From Apostichopus japonicus (Eukaryota; Echinodermata; Holothuroidea; Aspidochirotida; Stichopodidae): a stretch of DNA of 64,000 nucleotides. The position numbers and the translations under genes are program-made. This document shows positions 12,601-21,715 of the stretch, piece by piece. A model generated the notes under the pieces. That model made no database searches. It was not told where the DNA came from and worked only from the letters and a program-made list of their open reading frames with translations. Where the stretch lies: the NCBI RefSeq assembly GCF_037975245.1, contig NC_092583.1:13421764-13485763 (forward strand). The letters run 5' to 3'. How positions within the stretch are numbered: position 1 is the first letter of the stretch; each line of letters opens with the position of its first letter.

Positions 12601-14663
12601 CAGGACCCAGGGACAATTAAGTCACCAGCTCCCTCCCCCACCCCCTTCCTCCTTTGTAGTCTTCATTTTCCTTCATGATGAAAATGGGGATTTGTTATTC
12701 TTTATCCCATATTTCTCTGCTCCCTCTTATTGAACTCCATTAATATATGGAGTTTTTTTTTCTGTGGAGCGATGAAATGGCCTTTGGCCAACAGCATCGA
12801 AGTTGATGACGACGACGACGATGATAGTCCCAAAGCTATACCTCCTGACACTCCCCCTTATTTCAGGCTTGTGTCGCCCACTTTACTCTCCAAATATGCC
12901 TGAGAGATCGTATCTTCTTTTTTCAAATCCACTTTAGTTACCTTATTGCTATATGCTTGCAGCAACAACAAAAAATCCTGTTTCAAAGTGGATATTTTAT
13001 GATTGTTATAATAATAAAAAATAAACTAGGTTTGAAGTAGAACATGCTAAAATAGATAGCTAGCAACAGTTTCACATTCTGTGCACTTTCAAGTTCACAG
13101 TTACCTATATCTATTCAAGAATAGTGCCATACAAACTATTGCTTGCTTTTGGAACTGTCCTCTTCTTTGACACAGAATCTTGCCCTGGTGAGGGGTGTCA
13201 TGTAACAAAGTTGGGTAGAAAAAGTCCCAGAGGAAAGTGTCCTGTGGACAGGAATTGTGGGCTAAAAGCAATATAAGGGATAATACAGATGGAAATTTTC
13301 TTTTGGACTAATGAAAGAAAAACACATACTATTAACCTGGTGAAATTTGTTTATAATTACTACAAATTAGGATATTAATAGTTGAAATTGTCACAGTTAG
13401 TACCATATGGTGAACATGAAGCAAACAGGTGTGGTGTCATAGTTGCACACCGAGAGCTAAATGTTTTTTATTGTTTTGGCCTTGGATAAGTTGGATTGGA
13501 CAGAGTTTCAACTTTGCTGTAAGGGTGTGTGATTTATTCTACCTTACTGCACACCAATTTTGACAAAATAAATATATTTTAAAGAGTTTGCTAAATAACA
13601 TAAGAAAGCTAGTCAGTGTGCAATTATGACATCACATCTGCTTGCTTTAAGTTCACTTTTGCTACAAAACATTTCAACTTCAAATGTTGTTATGGTCTCT
13701 GATAGGTGAGGGGTACCCCCAATTTGCAACCTTTGAAACAATGTGAAAGAACTTTGGACTGTTTTTTCGTTTTTGCTGTATTTTGTCTGCCAGTGGGGGA
13801 GGTGTTAAACAACCCCTCCTCTTCCCCAGTATACAGGGTTGTGTGACTAAATTGTCTACTACAGGACATCCATCCTAAACCATAGTGGTGTCTTACATTG
13901 TATATGGAAAGGAAATAGACTGCACTGATTGATATTTAGAAAGACAGAAAACAAAACAAGGTTTCTCTGTTGAAGTTGCTTATTAAGCTAAATCAGTTTT
14001 TAATGCTACATTGTCAAGATATAGCCTTAAGAAAAATCATTAATTTAAAATGTCTCTGGATTAATCTTTTTTCCCCCCTTTGTCTTTATTTTTCCTTCTC
14101 CTTCTATAGAGATGACACAACTGGGACAGTGATTTACAGTGATGCTGGCGACATCACGATACCTACAACCCCTCAGGTATGTAGTGAGGGAAGTTATCCT
14201 AACACCTGGTTCCTCTTATATCAATGATATATTAGACAGTAGGCTGCATTCTGTCAACAAAGTTTTGCTTCTATATTGGCCCTGCTCCTGAACTTGAAAG
14301 TGGCAAGATGTGTTGTTATAACGGTCTTTGGGATTGAACCAGTCGGCTGCTACCACCCATCCCCACAACCCCTGATCCTTTCACCCACCCCTTCATCAAC
14401 TCACACAAGGAAGCAAATTTTATTATTGTCTTTTCTTTTCACAGCCTGCACCTCTTCAATTCTCTAATCCTAACTTTAGTAATGGAGACAACAGCAAGGA
14501 CACAGGTTTACCTGGGGATTATGACCTACCCAAGAAGGGTGAGGATGTTATTGCATTAGACATGACCACAGGTCAAGTAGAGAATCCATACAGTACAACA
14601 GTGAGCTCCTTCTCACCAACTGAAGATGAAGCAGATACCAACACTCTTGTTAAGAAGGATTAG
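512..14663 (+). CDS. LRP2: LRP2/megalin-like endocytic receptor, C-terminal part (13 exons, 5' end outside window)
   Basis: Joined exons: 512-634, 1814-1958, 3358-3549, 4077-4300, 4707-4892, 7450-7593, 7779-7878, 8575-8618, 8988-9039, 10952-11037, 12229-12319, 14110-14176, 14445-14663. Every join keeps frame, giving 556 residues after a partial codon. Visible order: YWTD beta-propeller (about 1-289, blades with LLYAS, VIWTD, IYWVDQ, MYWTN, IYFCD, LYITT), EGF-like domain with six Cys (290-337), two further EGF-like modules (to about 431), transmembrane helix (about 434-457), cytoplasmic tail (about 458-556) with FSNPNF (490-495) and VENPY (529-533). This propeller-EGF-TM-NPxF order is the C-terminal end of LDL-receptor-family giants, and the last propeller reads most like LRP2/megalin. 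Role inferred from family: clathrin-mediated uptake of many ligands at the apical membrane. The tail is about as short as in LRP1, shorter than mammalian LRP2, so LRP1 or a lineage-specific LRP remains possible. The missing 5' part should hold LDLa clusters and earlier propellers. Confidence 0.88.
725..1180 (+). repeat. Degenerate tandem repeat, unit about 30-35 bp
   Basis: In the 635-1813 intron the wording AAAAGTCACAT...GACATGAAAT recurs about a dozen times with small changes (for example near 775, 811, 857, 955, 990, 1050, 1080, 1110). This looks like an old satellite that has drifted. The rest of the intron shows nothing. Confidence 0.7.
1814..1958 (+). CDS. Gene 1 exon b: propeller blade
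   Basis: Acceptor ccccag at 1808-1813, donor gtgagt at 1959. Phase 1 in, phase 2 out. It contains DTVIWTDSSLKVIKRA, a YWTD-type repeat, and ends in GISVDFMGG, which continues into the next exon. Confidence 0.9.
2190..2490 (-). repeat. Dispersed CTGCAG-rich repeat (probable MITE), copy 1
   Basis: Contains GCAGCCAGGCTGCA and TGCAGCCTTGCTGCAG, the same modules seen in opposite orientation at 43251-43460 and 57808-58019 and partly at 49285-49345. Ends are not clear here. It lies in the 1959-3357 intron of gene 1. Confidence 0.55.
2903..2968 (+). repeat. tRNA-derived repeat (degenerate tRNA-like)
   Basis: A-box-like TTAGCTCAGTGG and B-box-like GGTTCGAGTC are correctly ordered, and GGAGTG at the 5' end can pair with CACTCC at the 3' end. 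The 3' half of the T stem is missing and the anticodon loop has eight bases, so a SINE head or pseudogene is more likely than a working tRNA. Confidence 0.5.
3358..3549 (+). CDS. Gene 1 exon c: propeller blade with 30-residue insert
   Basis: Acceptor taccag at 3352-3357, donor gtaagt at 3550; phase 2 in and out. NIYWVDQG begins a YWTD blade, followed by a Ser/Arg/Thr-rich stretch (TRRQTVIDTMVTREVSR) before ISVAKLDGSSPRTL. The TRREVSRISVARLDG-like wording is a feature I associate with the last propeller of megalin. Confidence 0.9.
4077..4300 (+). CDS. Gene 1 exon d: two propeller blades
   Basis: Acceptor tttcag at 4071-4076, donor gtaaag at 4301; phase 2 in, phase 1 out. Blades begin MYWTNKGE and IYFCDSHA, with WAFMNGENREVL and MNWNGTGRRLI as the linking strands. 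Confidence 0.93.
4707..4892 (+). CDS. Gene 1 exon e: last propeller blade
   Basis: Acceptor tttacag at 4700-4706, donor gtatgt at 4893 (a weaker gtggta at 4890 is possible; the exon then changes phase and no longer fits exon f). It holds FESFLYITTRGPL, LLKLDKRG and APTGLKMNHPIRY, the closing blade. Confidence 0.88.
4920..5226 (+). mobile_element. MITE with 31-bp terminal inverted repeats
   Basis: The ends at 4920-4950 and 5196-5226 are inverted copies (GGGTGCTTTTAC[G/A]CTAG...) with three or so mismatches over 31 bp. Internal GGATC motifs recur. Flanks TAT / TAG suggest a short TA-type target duplication, as in Harbinger or Mariner relatives; the family is not certain. It has no coding capacity. 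Confidence 0.75.
6001..6381 (+). repeat. Tandem duplication, two copies of about 190 bp
   Basis: 6001-6197 and 6198-6381 are almost identical. The first copy has an extra 15-bp repeat of TTTTTGAGGAAAT. High identity means a recent event. It lies in the 4893-7449 intron of gene 1; other than this, the MITE and a poly-C run near 7350, the intron shows nothing distinct. Confidence 0.9.
7450..7593 (+). CDS. Gene 1 exon f: EGF-like domain after the propeller
   Basis: Acceptor tctcag at 7444-7449, donor gtaaga at 7594; phase 1 both sides. Six cysteines in EGF spacing (NPCEGAPCTSLC, YFCAC, TIC). An EGF module directly after the propeller is invariant in LDLR-family receptors, where it packs against the propeller. 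Confidence 0.92.
7779..7878 (+). CDS. Gene 1 exon g: Pro/Thr linker and first half of EGF-like module
   Basis: Acceptor ctcag ending 7778, donor gtaaca at 7879; phase 1 in, phase 2 out. A Pro/Thr-rich linker (TLSPTPPLTP) leads into CKCTLDGVCDVTTRKC. Confidence 0.85.
8575..8618 (+). CDS. Gene 1 exon h: second half of EGF-like module
   Basis: Micro-exon of 44 bp between acceptor acatag and donor gtaagt; encodes CFQGFTGEFCE, the standard C-terminal loop of an EGF domain. The frame fits exon g (phase 2) and exon i (phase 1). Confidence 0.85.
8988..9039 (+). CDS. Gene 1 exon i: start of last EGF-like module
   Basis: 52-bp exon after ccttag, donor gtaagt at 9040; encodes VPTCSGNGIRDSDTKKC. With exon j this module keeps only four cysteines, so it is a degenerate EGF. 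The next intron contains the 55-bp minisatellite. Confidence 0.8.
9590..10175 (+). repeat. 55-bp minisatellite, about 11 copies
   Basis: The unit contains GTGTGGTCAAAGTCTGGAG followed by TAGC[ACAG/CCCG]CTAAGTTTTGTTGATG. GGTCAAAGT recurs every 54-56 bp near 9608, 9662, 9718, 9773, 9828, 9883, 9938, 9992, 10048, 10103 and 10159. Two variant classes (TAGCACAGC and TAGCCCCGC) are interspersed. It sits wholly in the 9040-10951 intron, between the two halves of the last EGF module. Confidence 0.95.
10649..10716 (+). repeat. tRNA-like sequence, degenerate Thr(TGT)-like
   Basis: TAGCTCAGTTGGTAGAG matches the tRNA D arm / A box; the loop TTTGTAA would place TGT as anticodon; a T-loop-like TTTCAAATC follows and GCACTG pairs with TGGTGC. 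The D and anticodon stems are broken, so it is probably a pseudogene or SINE. Confidence 0.45.
10952..11037 (+). CDS. Gene 1 exon j: end of last EGF module and membrane-proximal stalk
   Basis: Acceptor tttcag ending 10951, donor gtgagt at 11038; phase 2 in, phase 1 out. CIDGFSGDNCE closes the EGF, followed by a short stalk ending TPSNSM. The stalk is only about 20 residues. Confidence 0.87.
11038..12228 (+). other. Gene 1 intron, no recognised element
   Basis: AT-rich. One stretch with few stops near 11261-11617 has no domain or coding bias that I recognise. A poly-G run lies near 11686-11696. Confidence 0.5.
12229..12319 (+). CDS. Gene 1 exon k: transmembrane helix
   Basis: Acceptor tttcag ending 12228, donor gtaaga at 12320; phase 1 in, phase 2 out. 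An uninterrupted Ile/Val/Ala helix of about 24 residues begins at LIAIVICVAVIII and is followed by a basic RRSQK stop-transfer sequence, giving a type I orientation. Confidence 0.93.
12320..14109 (+). other. Gene 1 intron, no recognised element
   Basis: AT-rich with pyrimidine-rich patches. A GACGACGACGACGATGAT trinucleotide run is at about 12807-12824. No domain, RNA or clear repeat was found. Confidence 0.5.
14110..14176 (+). CDS. Gene 1 exon l: cytoplasmic tail, first part
   Basis: Acceptor tatag ending 14109, donor gtatgt at 14177; phase 2 in, phase 0 out. It encodes DDTTGTVIYSDAGDITIP. Polar and Thr-rich, with one Tyr. Confidence 0.85.
14445..14663 (+). CDS. Gene 1 exon m: cytoplasmic tail end and stop
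   Basis: Acceptor ttcacag ending 14444; TAG stop at 14661-14663. FSNPNF matches the FxNPx(Y/F) class of internalisation signals that bind PTB adaptors such as Dab2/ARH in this family. VENPY lies 34 residues later. A Thr/Ser/Glu/Asp-rich stretch follows and the protein ends KKD. Confidence 0.92.
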   Translation, partial: PAPLQFSNPNFSNGDNSKDTGLPGDYDLPKKGEDVIALDMTTGQVENPYSTTVSSFSPTEDEADTNTLVKKD

Positions 14664-14750
14664 GTCGTCAAACCGATGCTCTAATGGGCAGGGAAGCGAC
14701 AGGTGACGAGCGTTGAGGGTATTAATAGGAAAGTATTCATATTGTAAGAA

Positions 14751-14756
14751 AATAAA
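14751..14756 (+). terminator. Candidate proximal polyadenylation signal of gene 1
   Basis: AATAAA 88 bp after the stop codon. A second AATAAA lies at 16369-16374. Either could be used; the AT-rich unique DNA between them would suit a long 3' UTR. Confidence 0.4.
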
Positions 14757-17006
14757 ACTGATACATAGATTTAGGAAATACTAATTGAGAGAACTGATCA
14801 TTTATTGACTCAATATTGGTACTGAAGGAAATTATAGAGTGCTGTAGGGTATGGGGTATAGAAATACTGTTAGCCTGCTCATTGACCCCCCCCCCCTGCT
14901 CCAACCTTTTTGATCAGGGATACTAACCTAACTAGTGCCCCGCTATTATTGGGTATCTGAAATACTGGTACCCTCCCTGTAATTGTGTATCCTATTATTG
15001 GTCTGCCCATGAACTTCTCCCCCACCCCTTTCCCTTGTATTTTTTTATAAGAGATACTATTAACCTACCTAGTGTTATTATTGCATATCCTAAATACTGG
15101 TACTCTACCGGTTATTGTGTATCTGAAAGATTGTTAACAGCGACAGAACATCCGCAATTACTGTATATATGAAATAAGGTCAGTCTCCATAGTGTTCATA
15201 TGGTGATGTTACTTGGTATATCAGCTAGCAGATAGTTACTACATGGATGTTTTTGTAATCCTTTAAAGAGATAAGTGTCAAAGTATTTTAAGCCAAACCA
15301 TATTTTCCATTTTTACACAAAATGCTTGTCTAGCATGTGGCCTTTGTTAATTTGCCTTCAAACTGAAATGTTACCGGTGAAAGATCATTATGCAAGATTG
15401 GTCACCGAATATGCTAAAAAGCCAAATTATGGTCACCAAAATCTCCATAGAAGACATTTTACACTAGTGGTTCCAATTTTTTGCTTTGGAAATTTTATAT
15501 GGCTCTTTATGTAGTCATGTCTTCTTCCATAGACAGTTGTCATTTTTCATCTGAAATATATGGGTATTTTGTTATATATTTTTTATTCACATATTTGTAA
15601 GAAGTGTGTAAACAATAGTTGGGTTGAACTAACTTTTATATTTTTATTAAAAACTTGGAAAGAAAGACCAATGAACTTTCAAATTTTAGAATTTGATCAT
15701 TTCTATACTTTTTCTATAAGTTTACTTGAACTTTGTCTCTTTTTACTATTATTATGTTTTCTTTTTTAATTGAGATATTAATGTATGTGTTAACTATAGT
15801 GCTTTTGCTATAGAGTCCATATTTTGGTAATTTCACCATGAACAGTACTAAACAGTTAACATGTTGATTTATAGTCATTATTATCAATATTTGTATCCAG
15901 ATCAGTGTACCCAGAATTTGAAATAGTTGGTATTTGGGTACTTCTGTTAGTTTCCCATTGTTTATCTTTCCAGGTACATAATTTTTACTAGTTTTTCTTA
16001 CTTTGGGTGGAATACGTAAGGAAACAGTATTGTACCATTTCATGTTATGGAAGAATTATTTGGAGGTGGAATTTTCTCCATATTTTGTTTTCAAGCAAGT
16101 TCGTGTTTAAAGATATACAATGATGAGAATTAAAGTCAAGGCTATACTTGTAGACCTTTTGCATTTAGTGTAAGATTGGTTTTGTTATAGCAGCAGTACA
16201 TATACTTGAAGACCATACTCACAGGTATATTTCAAATATTAAAAGAATAATTTGGTTGAGATTGTTGTGAAGTTTCCCACTTCTCATAGCATGCGCAGGC
16301 TCAAACTTTAGCTAGTTTATGTGATCACAAATGGCCGAATGTTGTACCCAACAGTAAAAAGTTATTCCAATAAAAGAATCTTTGCATAAGAACTCTGATG
16401 ATCCAGGAGGAAGCAGTTCTGATTGTATTTATTTTGCTTCTCTCTTCATAATAATCAGTTTTTGTAGGCGTTTAGTATATTTTTTAGTCAAACCCATTTA
16501 CTTCCTCACCTATCATGAGATACAGCTGTCCCTTGATCTGTTACATTGCAGCCTACTTTGTGGTGATGGTTTGGAAGTGACTATAATGTTAGGCCAAGCT
16601 TTTTTTTTTTCATTTTTCATTATTTGCTTTTAATGTTACAAATATGCAATGTATATGTATCTTTGACAGGTCCTAACAATTTTCACTTTTGTCTCACTTA
16701 TTGGTTGTTTCATTTGGGGTATTTTGCAAATGTCTAATTAAAATTTTAGTAAAGAAAATTGGAACAATTTAAAAAGACGAATGTGTCAACAGGTAACTTT
16801 TACTTTTCTTTTATATTTTGGAAATATTATGTTTCTTTTATATTTAGGATTAAATAAATTTGTGTCTTCTATAGCCTTTTCTCTGTTGCTTTTAAGAGTC
16901 TATGTCACCATCCCATTTTTTTTTTGTCATAGAATTTTCTCTCACAATCTTAAAATCATTCTTCGATAGAAGTTCCATCTGTAGATTAGTTAGTAAGTTA
17001 TATAGA

Positions 17007-17026
17007 TGGATGGATGGATGTGTATG

Positions 17027-17060
<34 letters not shown>

Positions 17061-17115
17061 TGAATATATATGTACTATATATACGTACTATACCGGTATA
17101 TATATATGTACTATA
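17007..17115 (+). repeat. (GGAT)n and (TA)n microsatellite
   Basis: Short GATGGATGGATG run followed by a pure TA run at about 17031-17060 and more imperfect TATATATGTAC units. Confidence 0.9.
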
Positions 17116-18269
17116 TACATATGCAGTAGGATGAGTTGATCAGGTAGAGATTGTGGTGGGTGGACTTGCATTTCCCTTCCGCCCCCCCCTCCAACTAGGG
17201 ATAGCATTTTGTTTTTAAAGTTTTTGCTAAAATTGCTTGCAAGCAGAGTGACATTAATCACACACGGTACACTATGAAAGCAAAACTGTTATCTATATGG
17301 TAGTAAGATATATGATGTCTTTTGACATGCTAGATGGTAAAGTCATCTATATGGATCTGTATAATTTCTCAAATGGTCCAACTGTTAACCCTCCATCCTA
17401 CATGTCAGAAGTGAGAAAACTTGTAATCAGAAGCTGGTTTAGTTTTAGAGCAAAATGTAGGATTGAGCATCGGTTGCTGCATACAACCATGAAGACTTAC
17501 TTTATATGAACTGATGGCCAAGGCTAGTCAGTTCATGTGCTAACTCTTACATTCAAGTCTTAAGAGGTATGAGAAAACCTGAATGTAATTTCTTCATCTC
17601 CTTTGATGCTTATGTACATTGGTTAAATGTTAAAGGTTCTTAAAGGCTTTCAGTAATTTAAACTATGATGTAGAAATATTCCTCCCCCTTCCCCCCCGCC
17701 CCCAATTCCCGTTTCTTCTTCTTTTGTAGAACTGTGCAGGTCTTTTGATTGCTTTAAATTAAAAGTTCCCGAACTTGCAAGATTGATTATCACACGATTT
17801 ACTTATTTGTTTACAGGGATGTAGCTAGACTTCTATTGATATTGGGGCCAATACTTTTCTAGGGAGAAAGCCTTGACCTATGTTCTAAAAAGATAAACAC
17901 TTTTCTCACAATATTTAGAGGGCCTGACTGAAATATTTTCTGTTTTTGGATGGGAGGGGGTGGGTCTATGCCTTGCCACTCCCATTCCCTGGCTTCGCCA
18001 TTCTTATAACTAACTATTCACAGTGAGTATTCCGAATTTGTCTGCTAAACAGAGAATTACAAACGAGACGTTAACGTCTTGTTGCGTTAGTGCTTTAACC
18101 TTCATTGAACGCTTTCAGCTTTTGTTCATTAACTATTTTGCTGTATCATCAACCTGATCATTCACGGTCGTACCTTAGTACTAAACATTTTCTGTCAGAC
18201 TAGCAAACGAGAAGCAAACAATAACAATTTTCGTGGTCGTTCTATGTTTATCAAATGCTTTGATTCGTA

Positions 18270-18300
18270 TTTTCAATATATACGACGGAACTCAATTTTG
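18270..18300 (+). promoter_or_regulatory. Possible core promoter of gene 2
   Basis: CAATATATAC at about 18274-18283 is TATA-like and lies about 50 bp before the ATG. CTCAATTTTG at 18291-18300 could be an initiator. Only 5' RNA ends would confirm it. Confidence 0.25.
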
Positions 18301-18329
18301 TGCAGCCACAAAGAGGCATCGAGAGGAAA

Positions 18330-18429
18330 ATGAAGTGGCTAATATTAGCAGCCTTGTTTGTTGTCCAAGTAGCGGGACAATACTCCTCTGATTATTATAA
18401 TTATGAGTATTCTTCTTTCTACTTAGCAG
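18330..18429 (+). CDS. Gene 2 exon 1: signal peptide
   Basis: ATG at 18330 chosen: it opens [17 protein letters not shown], a textbook signal peptide with likely cleavage at VAG/Q. The same frame is open back to 18300 but has no earlier ATG. After cleavage comes a Tyr/Ser-rich linker ([14 protein letters not shown]). Donor gtaaga at 18430, phase 1. The following intron is 11.6 kb. A near copy of the 3' half of this exon lies at 18797-18838. Confidence 0.85.
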
Positions 18430-19249
18430 GTAAGAATTTTCTTATTAAGTGTATTTTATTTTTGTATTCATTGTTTAGCTGATTTTCTGTCAAGTAATTA
18501 AAAAAAAATATATATATACATATTTTGCCTTACTCTAGAGATCAATCATGATACTAACCAACTCGAAATCATTTGTGAAAGTTCCTAAAGCCGGATCTCG
18601 AAAGACATACTTTGAACAGACTTTGTTAAATAAAAAAGAGGTAAACGACCAAGGCAAATGAATGTCTACATAATTGAAATTGTAGTGAGTTGGAAAATCC
18701 AGACCAGTGAAAACAATTCCAGCCTCCACCGGGATTCGAGCCCGGGCATCCCGCTTTATATGCGGACACCCCTAACCACTATAGCTATTGACACCTCTTA
18801 TAGTTATAGTTATGATTATTCTTCTTTCTACTCAGCAGGTAAGAATTTTCTTATTAAGAGTATTTTAGTTTTGTATTCATTTTTTTTAGCTGATTTTCTG
18901 TCAAGTAATTAAAAATATATATAAAAAATATATTTAATATATTAAATATATATCCGCATATAAAGCGGGAGGTCCGGGTTCGAATTCTGGTGGAGGCTGG
19001 AAGTTTCCAGCCTCCACCGGGATTCGAGCCCGGGCATCCCGCTTTATATGCAGACACCCTAATAACTAGGGTATGGACGCTGATTGTATGTCCAGAAGTT
19101 CGAAACCGGTTAAGGAAGTTTGTAATTCCACAGTAGGCGTTTGTCACCTGTATCGAACAATACTAGTTCTGTTTTGGTGACATATTAACATTACTCTAGT
19201 GGTCAAACATGATGCTAACCAACTCGAACATATTTGTGATTCCTAAAGC

Positions 19250-19289
<40 letters not shown>

Positions 19290-20072
19290 TTAAGTAAATA
19301 TTTCGATTTGAGCTGCTGAAATTTCATTAAAATAAAAAGTCGAAGCTTTGACTTAGCAATGGATTTTTTTCAATGTCCTTCTGGTCCACCGCAATTTCGT
19401 AACGATAAATCAATATTAACTAAATGTTCAGTATTTGCAGTGCATGTGTTTACGGCAAAAGATATATACAATAAAGGAAATAAGCGAAATGCATAAAACG
19501 TTCCCAATAACACCAAAATGGGGAATTACCTTTCAATCACCTTTCGGCCAAATAATTAGGGCTTGAACTCCAGTTAACACATTATTTTGTTCAAAACGTC
19601 ACGCATGGTTCATATATATAGATATATATATTCAATATATGGAAGGGAGGTAAACGACAATGGAAAATGAATATATATAAATGAAAACGAAATGAGAAGG
19701 AAACTCCAGAACAGTGAAAAAACTTCCAGCCTCCACCGGGATTCGAACCCGGGCCTCCCGCTTTGTACTCGGACTCCCTAACCAACTAGGCCACGGACGC
19801 TGATTGCACGTCCAGAGGTCCGAAACCGGCAATGAAGGTCGTAATTTCACTGTAGGCGTTTGACACCTGTATCGAACAATACTGTTTTTGGTGACATATT
19901 TTGCCTTACTCTAGAGATCAAACATGATGCTAATTACCTACCAACTCGAAAATCATTTGTGATTCCTAAAGCCGGATCTCGAAAGAGATACTTTGAACAG
20001 ACTTTATGTTAATGGAATGGAGGTAAACGACAAAAGCAAATGAATATATATAAATGAAAACGTAATGAGAAG

Positions 20073-20171
<99 letters not shown>

Positions 20172-21658
20172 GGAATAACGGAAAAACTGTTAAACAACTA
20201 TGCTGCATTTAGAGAAAGGCTGGATCTCGAGTGAGATACAATAATTGAATTAGGTAAATGATTGGAAGTAAAACAGCTAATGTTTGGTTTTTGCAGAGCT
20301 TTCGAGCAAAACTAGCTCTTCTTCAGTGCATGATCACCGAAAGTGACAAGGAGTAGCAGGAATTGAAACTCTTTTATAGAGGAGATGTCGGCATGGTTGT
20401 AAGGGCAAAGCGACTTACTGATTTCTGCTGAATTGAGCAGAAGTTTTAGAAATTCGGATTATTTTAATCCGCGTCGGATTATTTTAATCCGATTCCGTCG
20501 TAATTGTAAAGGAATTGTTTTGGTTTATCTGGGACGGCAAATCGTTTCTGATGTTTAAACCGAATGGTGCCGTGGTCTTTAGGTTTAGTTCCCAGAAATT
20601 TTCTTTCGCTTTCCTAGATTTATCTGTCCAAGAATCGTTCTGGTCAATGGCAATAACACGCAAATTCTCAATTGAATGATTTTGGAGATTGAAGTGATTT
20701 GCAACAGGTTGGTAGATCTTTTTTGTTTTGATCGCCGATCTATGTTGTGTCATTCTCATTCTAAGAGTGTTTTTTGACTCTCCAATGTATTGTAAGTTAC
20801 AAATATTGCAGTAGATGAGGTAAATGACATTTTTGGATAGGCAGTTAATTTTGTGCCGAATTTGGAACGTGCGTTTGGTTTGGTTGCTCCGAAAGGCCCC
20901 GGTCGAATCGACAAGTAAGCACGTTTTGCAATTTTGTGTACAGGGCGATGATCCTGTAGTTTCTGTTATGCTTTCCCCTAATGGGGTGTCATCCCGAAAG
21001 GATGCCCGAACTAAGATATCCCGTAGGTTGCTGGGTCTTTTAAAAGCGATGACAGGTAATTCTGGGAATACTGATTTCAGGCGTTCGGTGCCTTGAAGTA
21101 GGTGAAAATTCTTCTGAATGATATTAGCCAGTGGTGGGAGACCAGGGTGGAATTCAGTAACCAATGGTACCCTTTTGGAACTGGTTTGACGAGTTTTGTA
21201 CGTCAATGTTTCGGTACGGGGTTTGCTTTTAGCCTTTTTGATGGCATTTTCAATAGTACCCCGAAAATACTGTCTGTTTAGGAGGTGTTGTGACAGTTCT
21301 TTAGTGCGTGAATCAAAATCGATTTCAGAGGAGCAAATGCGTCGAATGCGCAACGCTTGACTGTACGGAATATTTCTGGTACAGTGACGTGGATGGCAAC
21401 TGCTTGGTAAGAGGTAGTTGTGCTTGTTCGTGGGTTTATTGAACAAGTCTGTTTTGAGTGAACCATTTTGTAGGGTCACGGTGGTGTCCAGAAAGTGAAC
21501 GCCAAGTCCAGAAAAATCAGCAGTGAATTTGATAGTGTGATGAAACGAGTTTATGTCATCAATGAAGAGTTTTAGATTTGCCTCACCATGGGTCCATATC
21601 ATAAAGATATCGTCAATGTAACGTAACCACGTGTGTGGTTTCAAGTTTTGTCGAGATA

Positions 21659-21715
<57 letters not shown>

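Larger units (their letters stand above)
14664..18329 (+). other. Gene 1 3' UTR and intergenic DNA
   Basis: T-rich, largely unique sequence up to about 17.0 kb with scattered AATAAA words. Then (GATG)n/(TA)n at about 17007-17110, then 1.2 kb without recognised features up to gene 2. The open stretches here are low-complexity Phe/Leu/Ile/Tyr-rich and not convincing genes. Confidence 0.5.

Noticed and set aside
15275-16970. Several open frames of 60-110 codons on both strands in the T-rich region after gene 1
   Set aside because: They are low-complexity Phe/Leu/Ile/Tyr-rich translations with no domain and no splice context; probable 3' UTR.
18658-18912. Alternative signal-peptide gene start at the exon-1-like duplicate
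   Set aside because: It lacks the hydrophobic signal segment; the frame passes through a tRNA-like repeat before reaching the duplicated coding words.
20009-20208. Tyr-Ile repeat open frames
   Set aside because: Pure translation of an (AT)n microsatellite.
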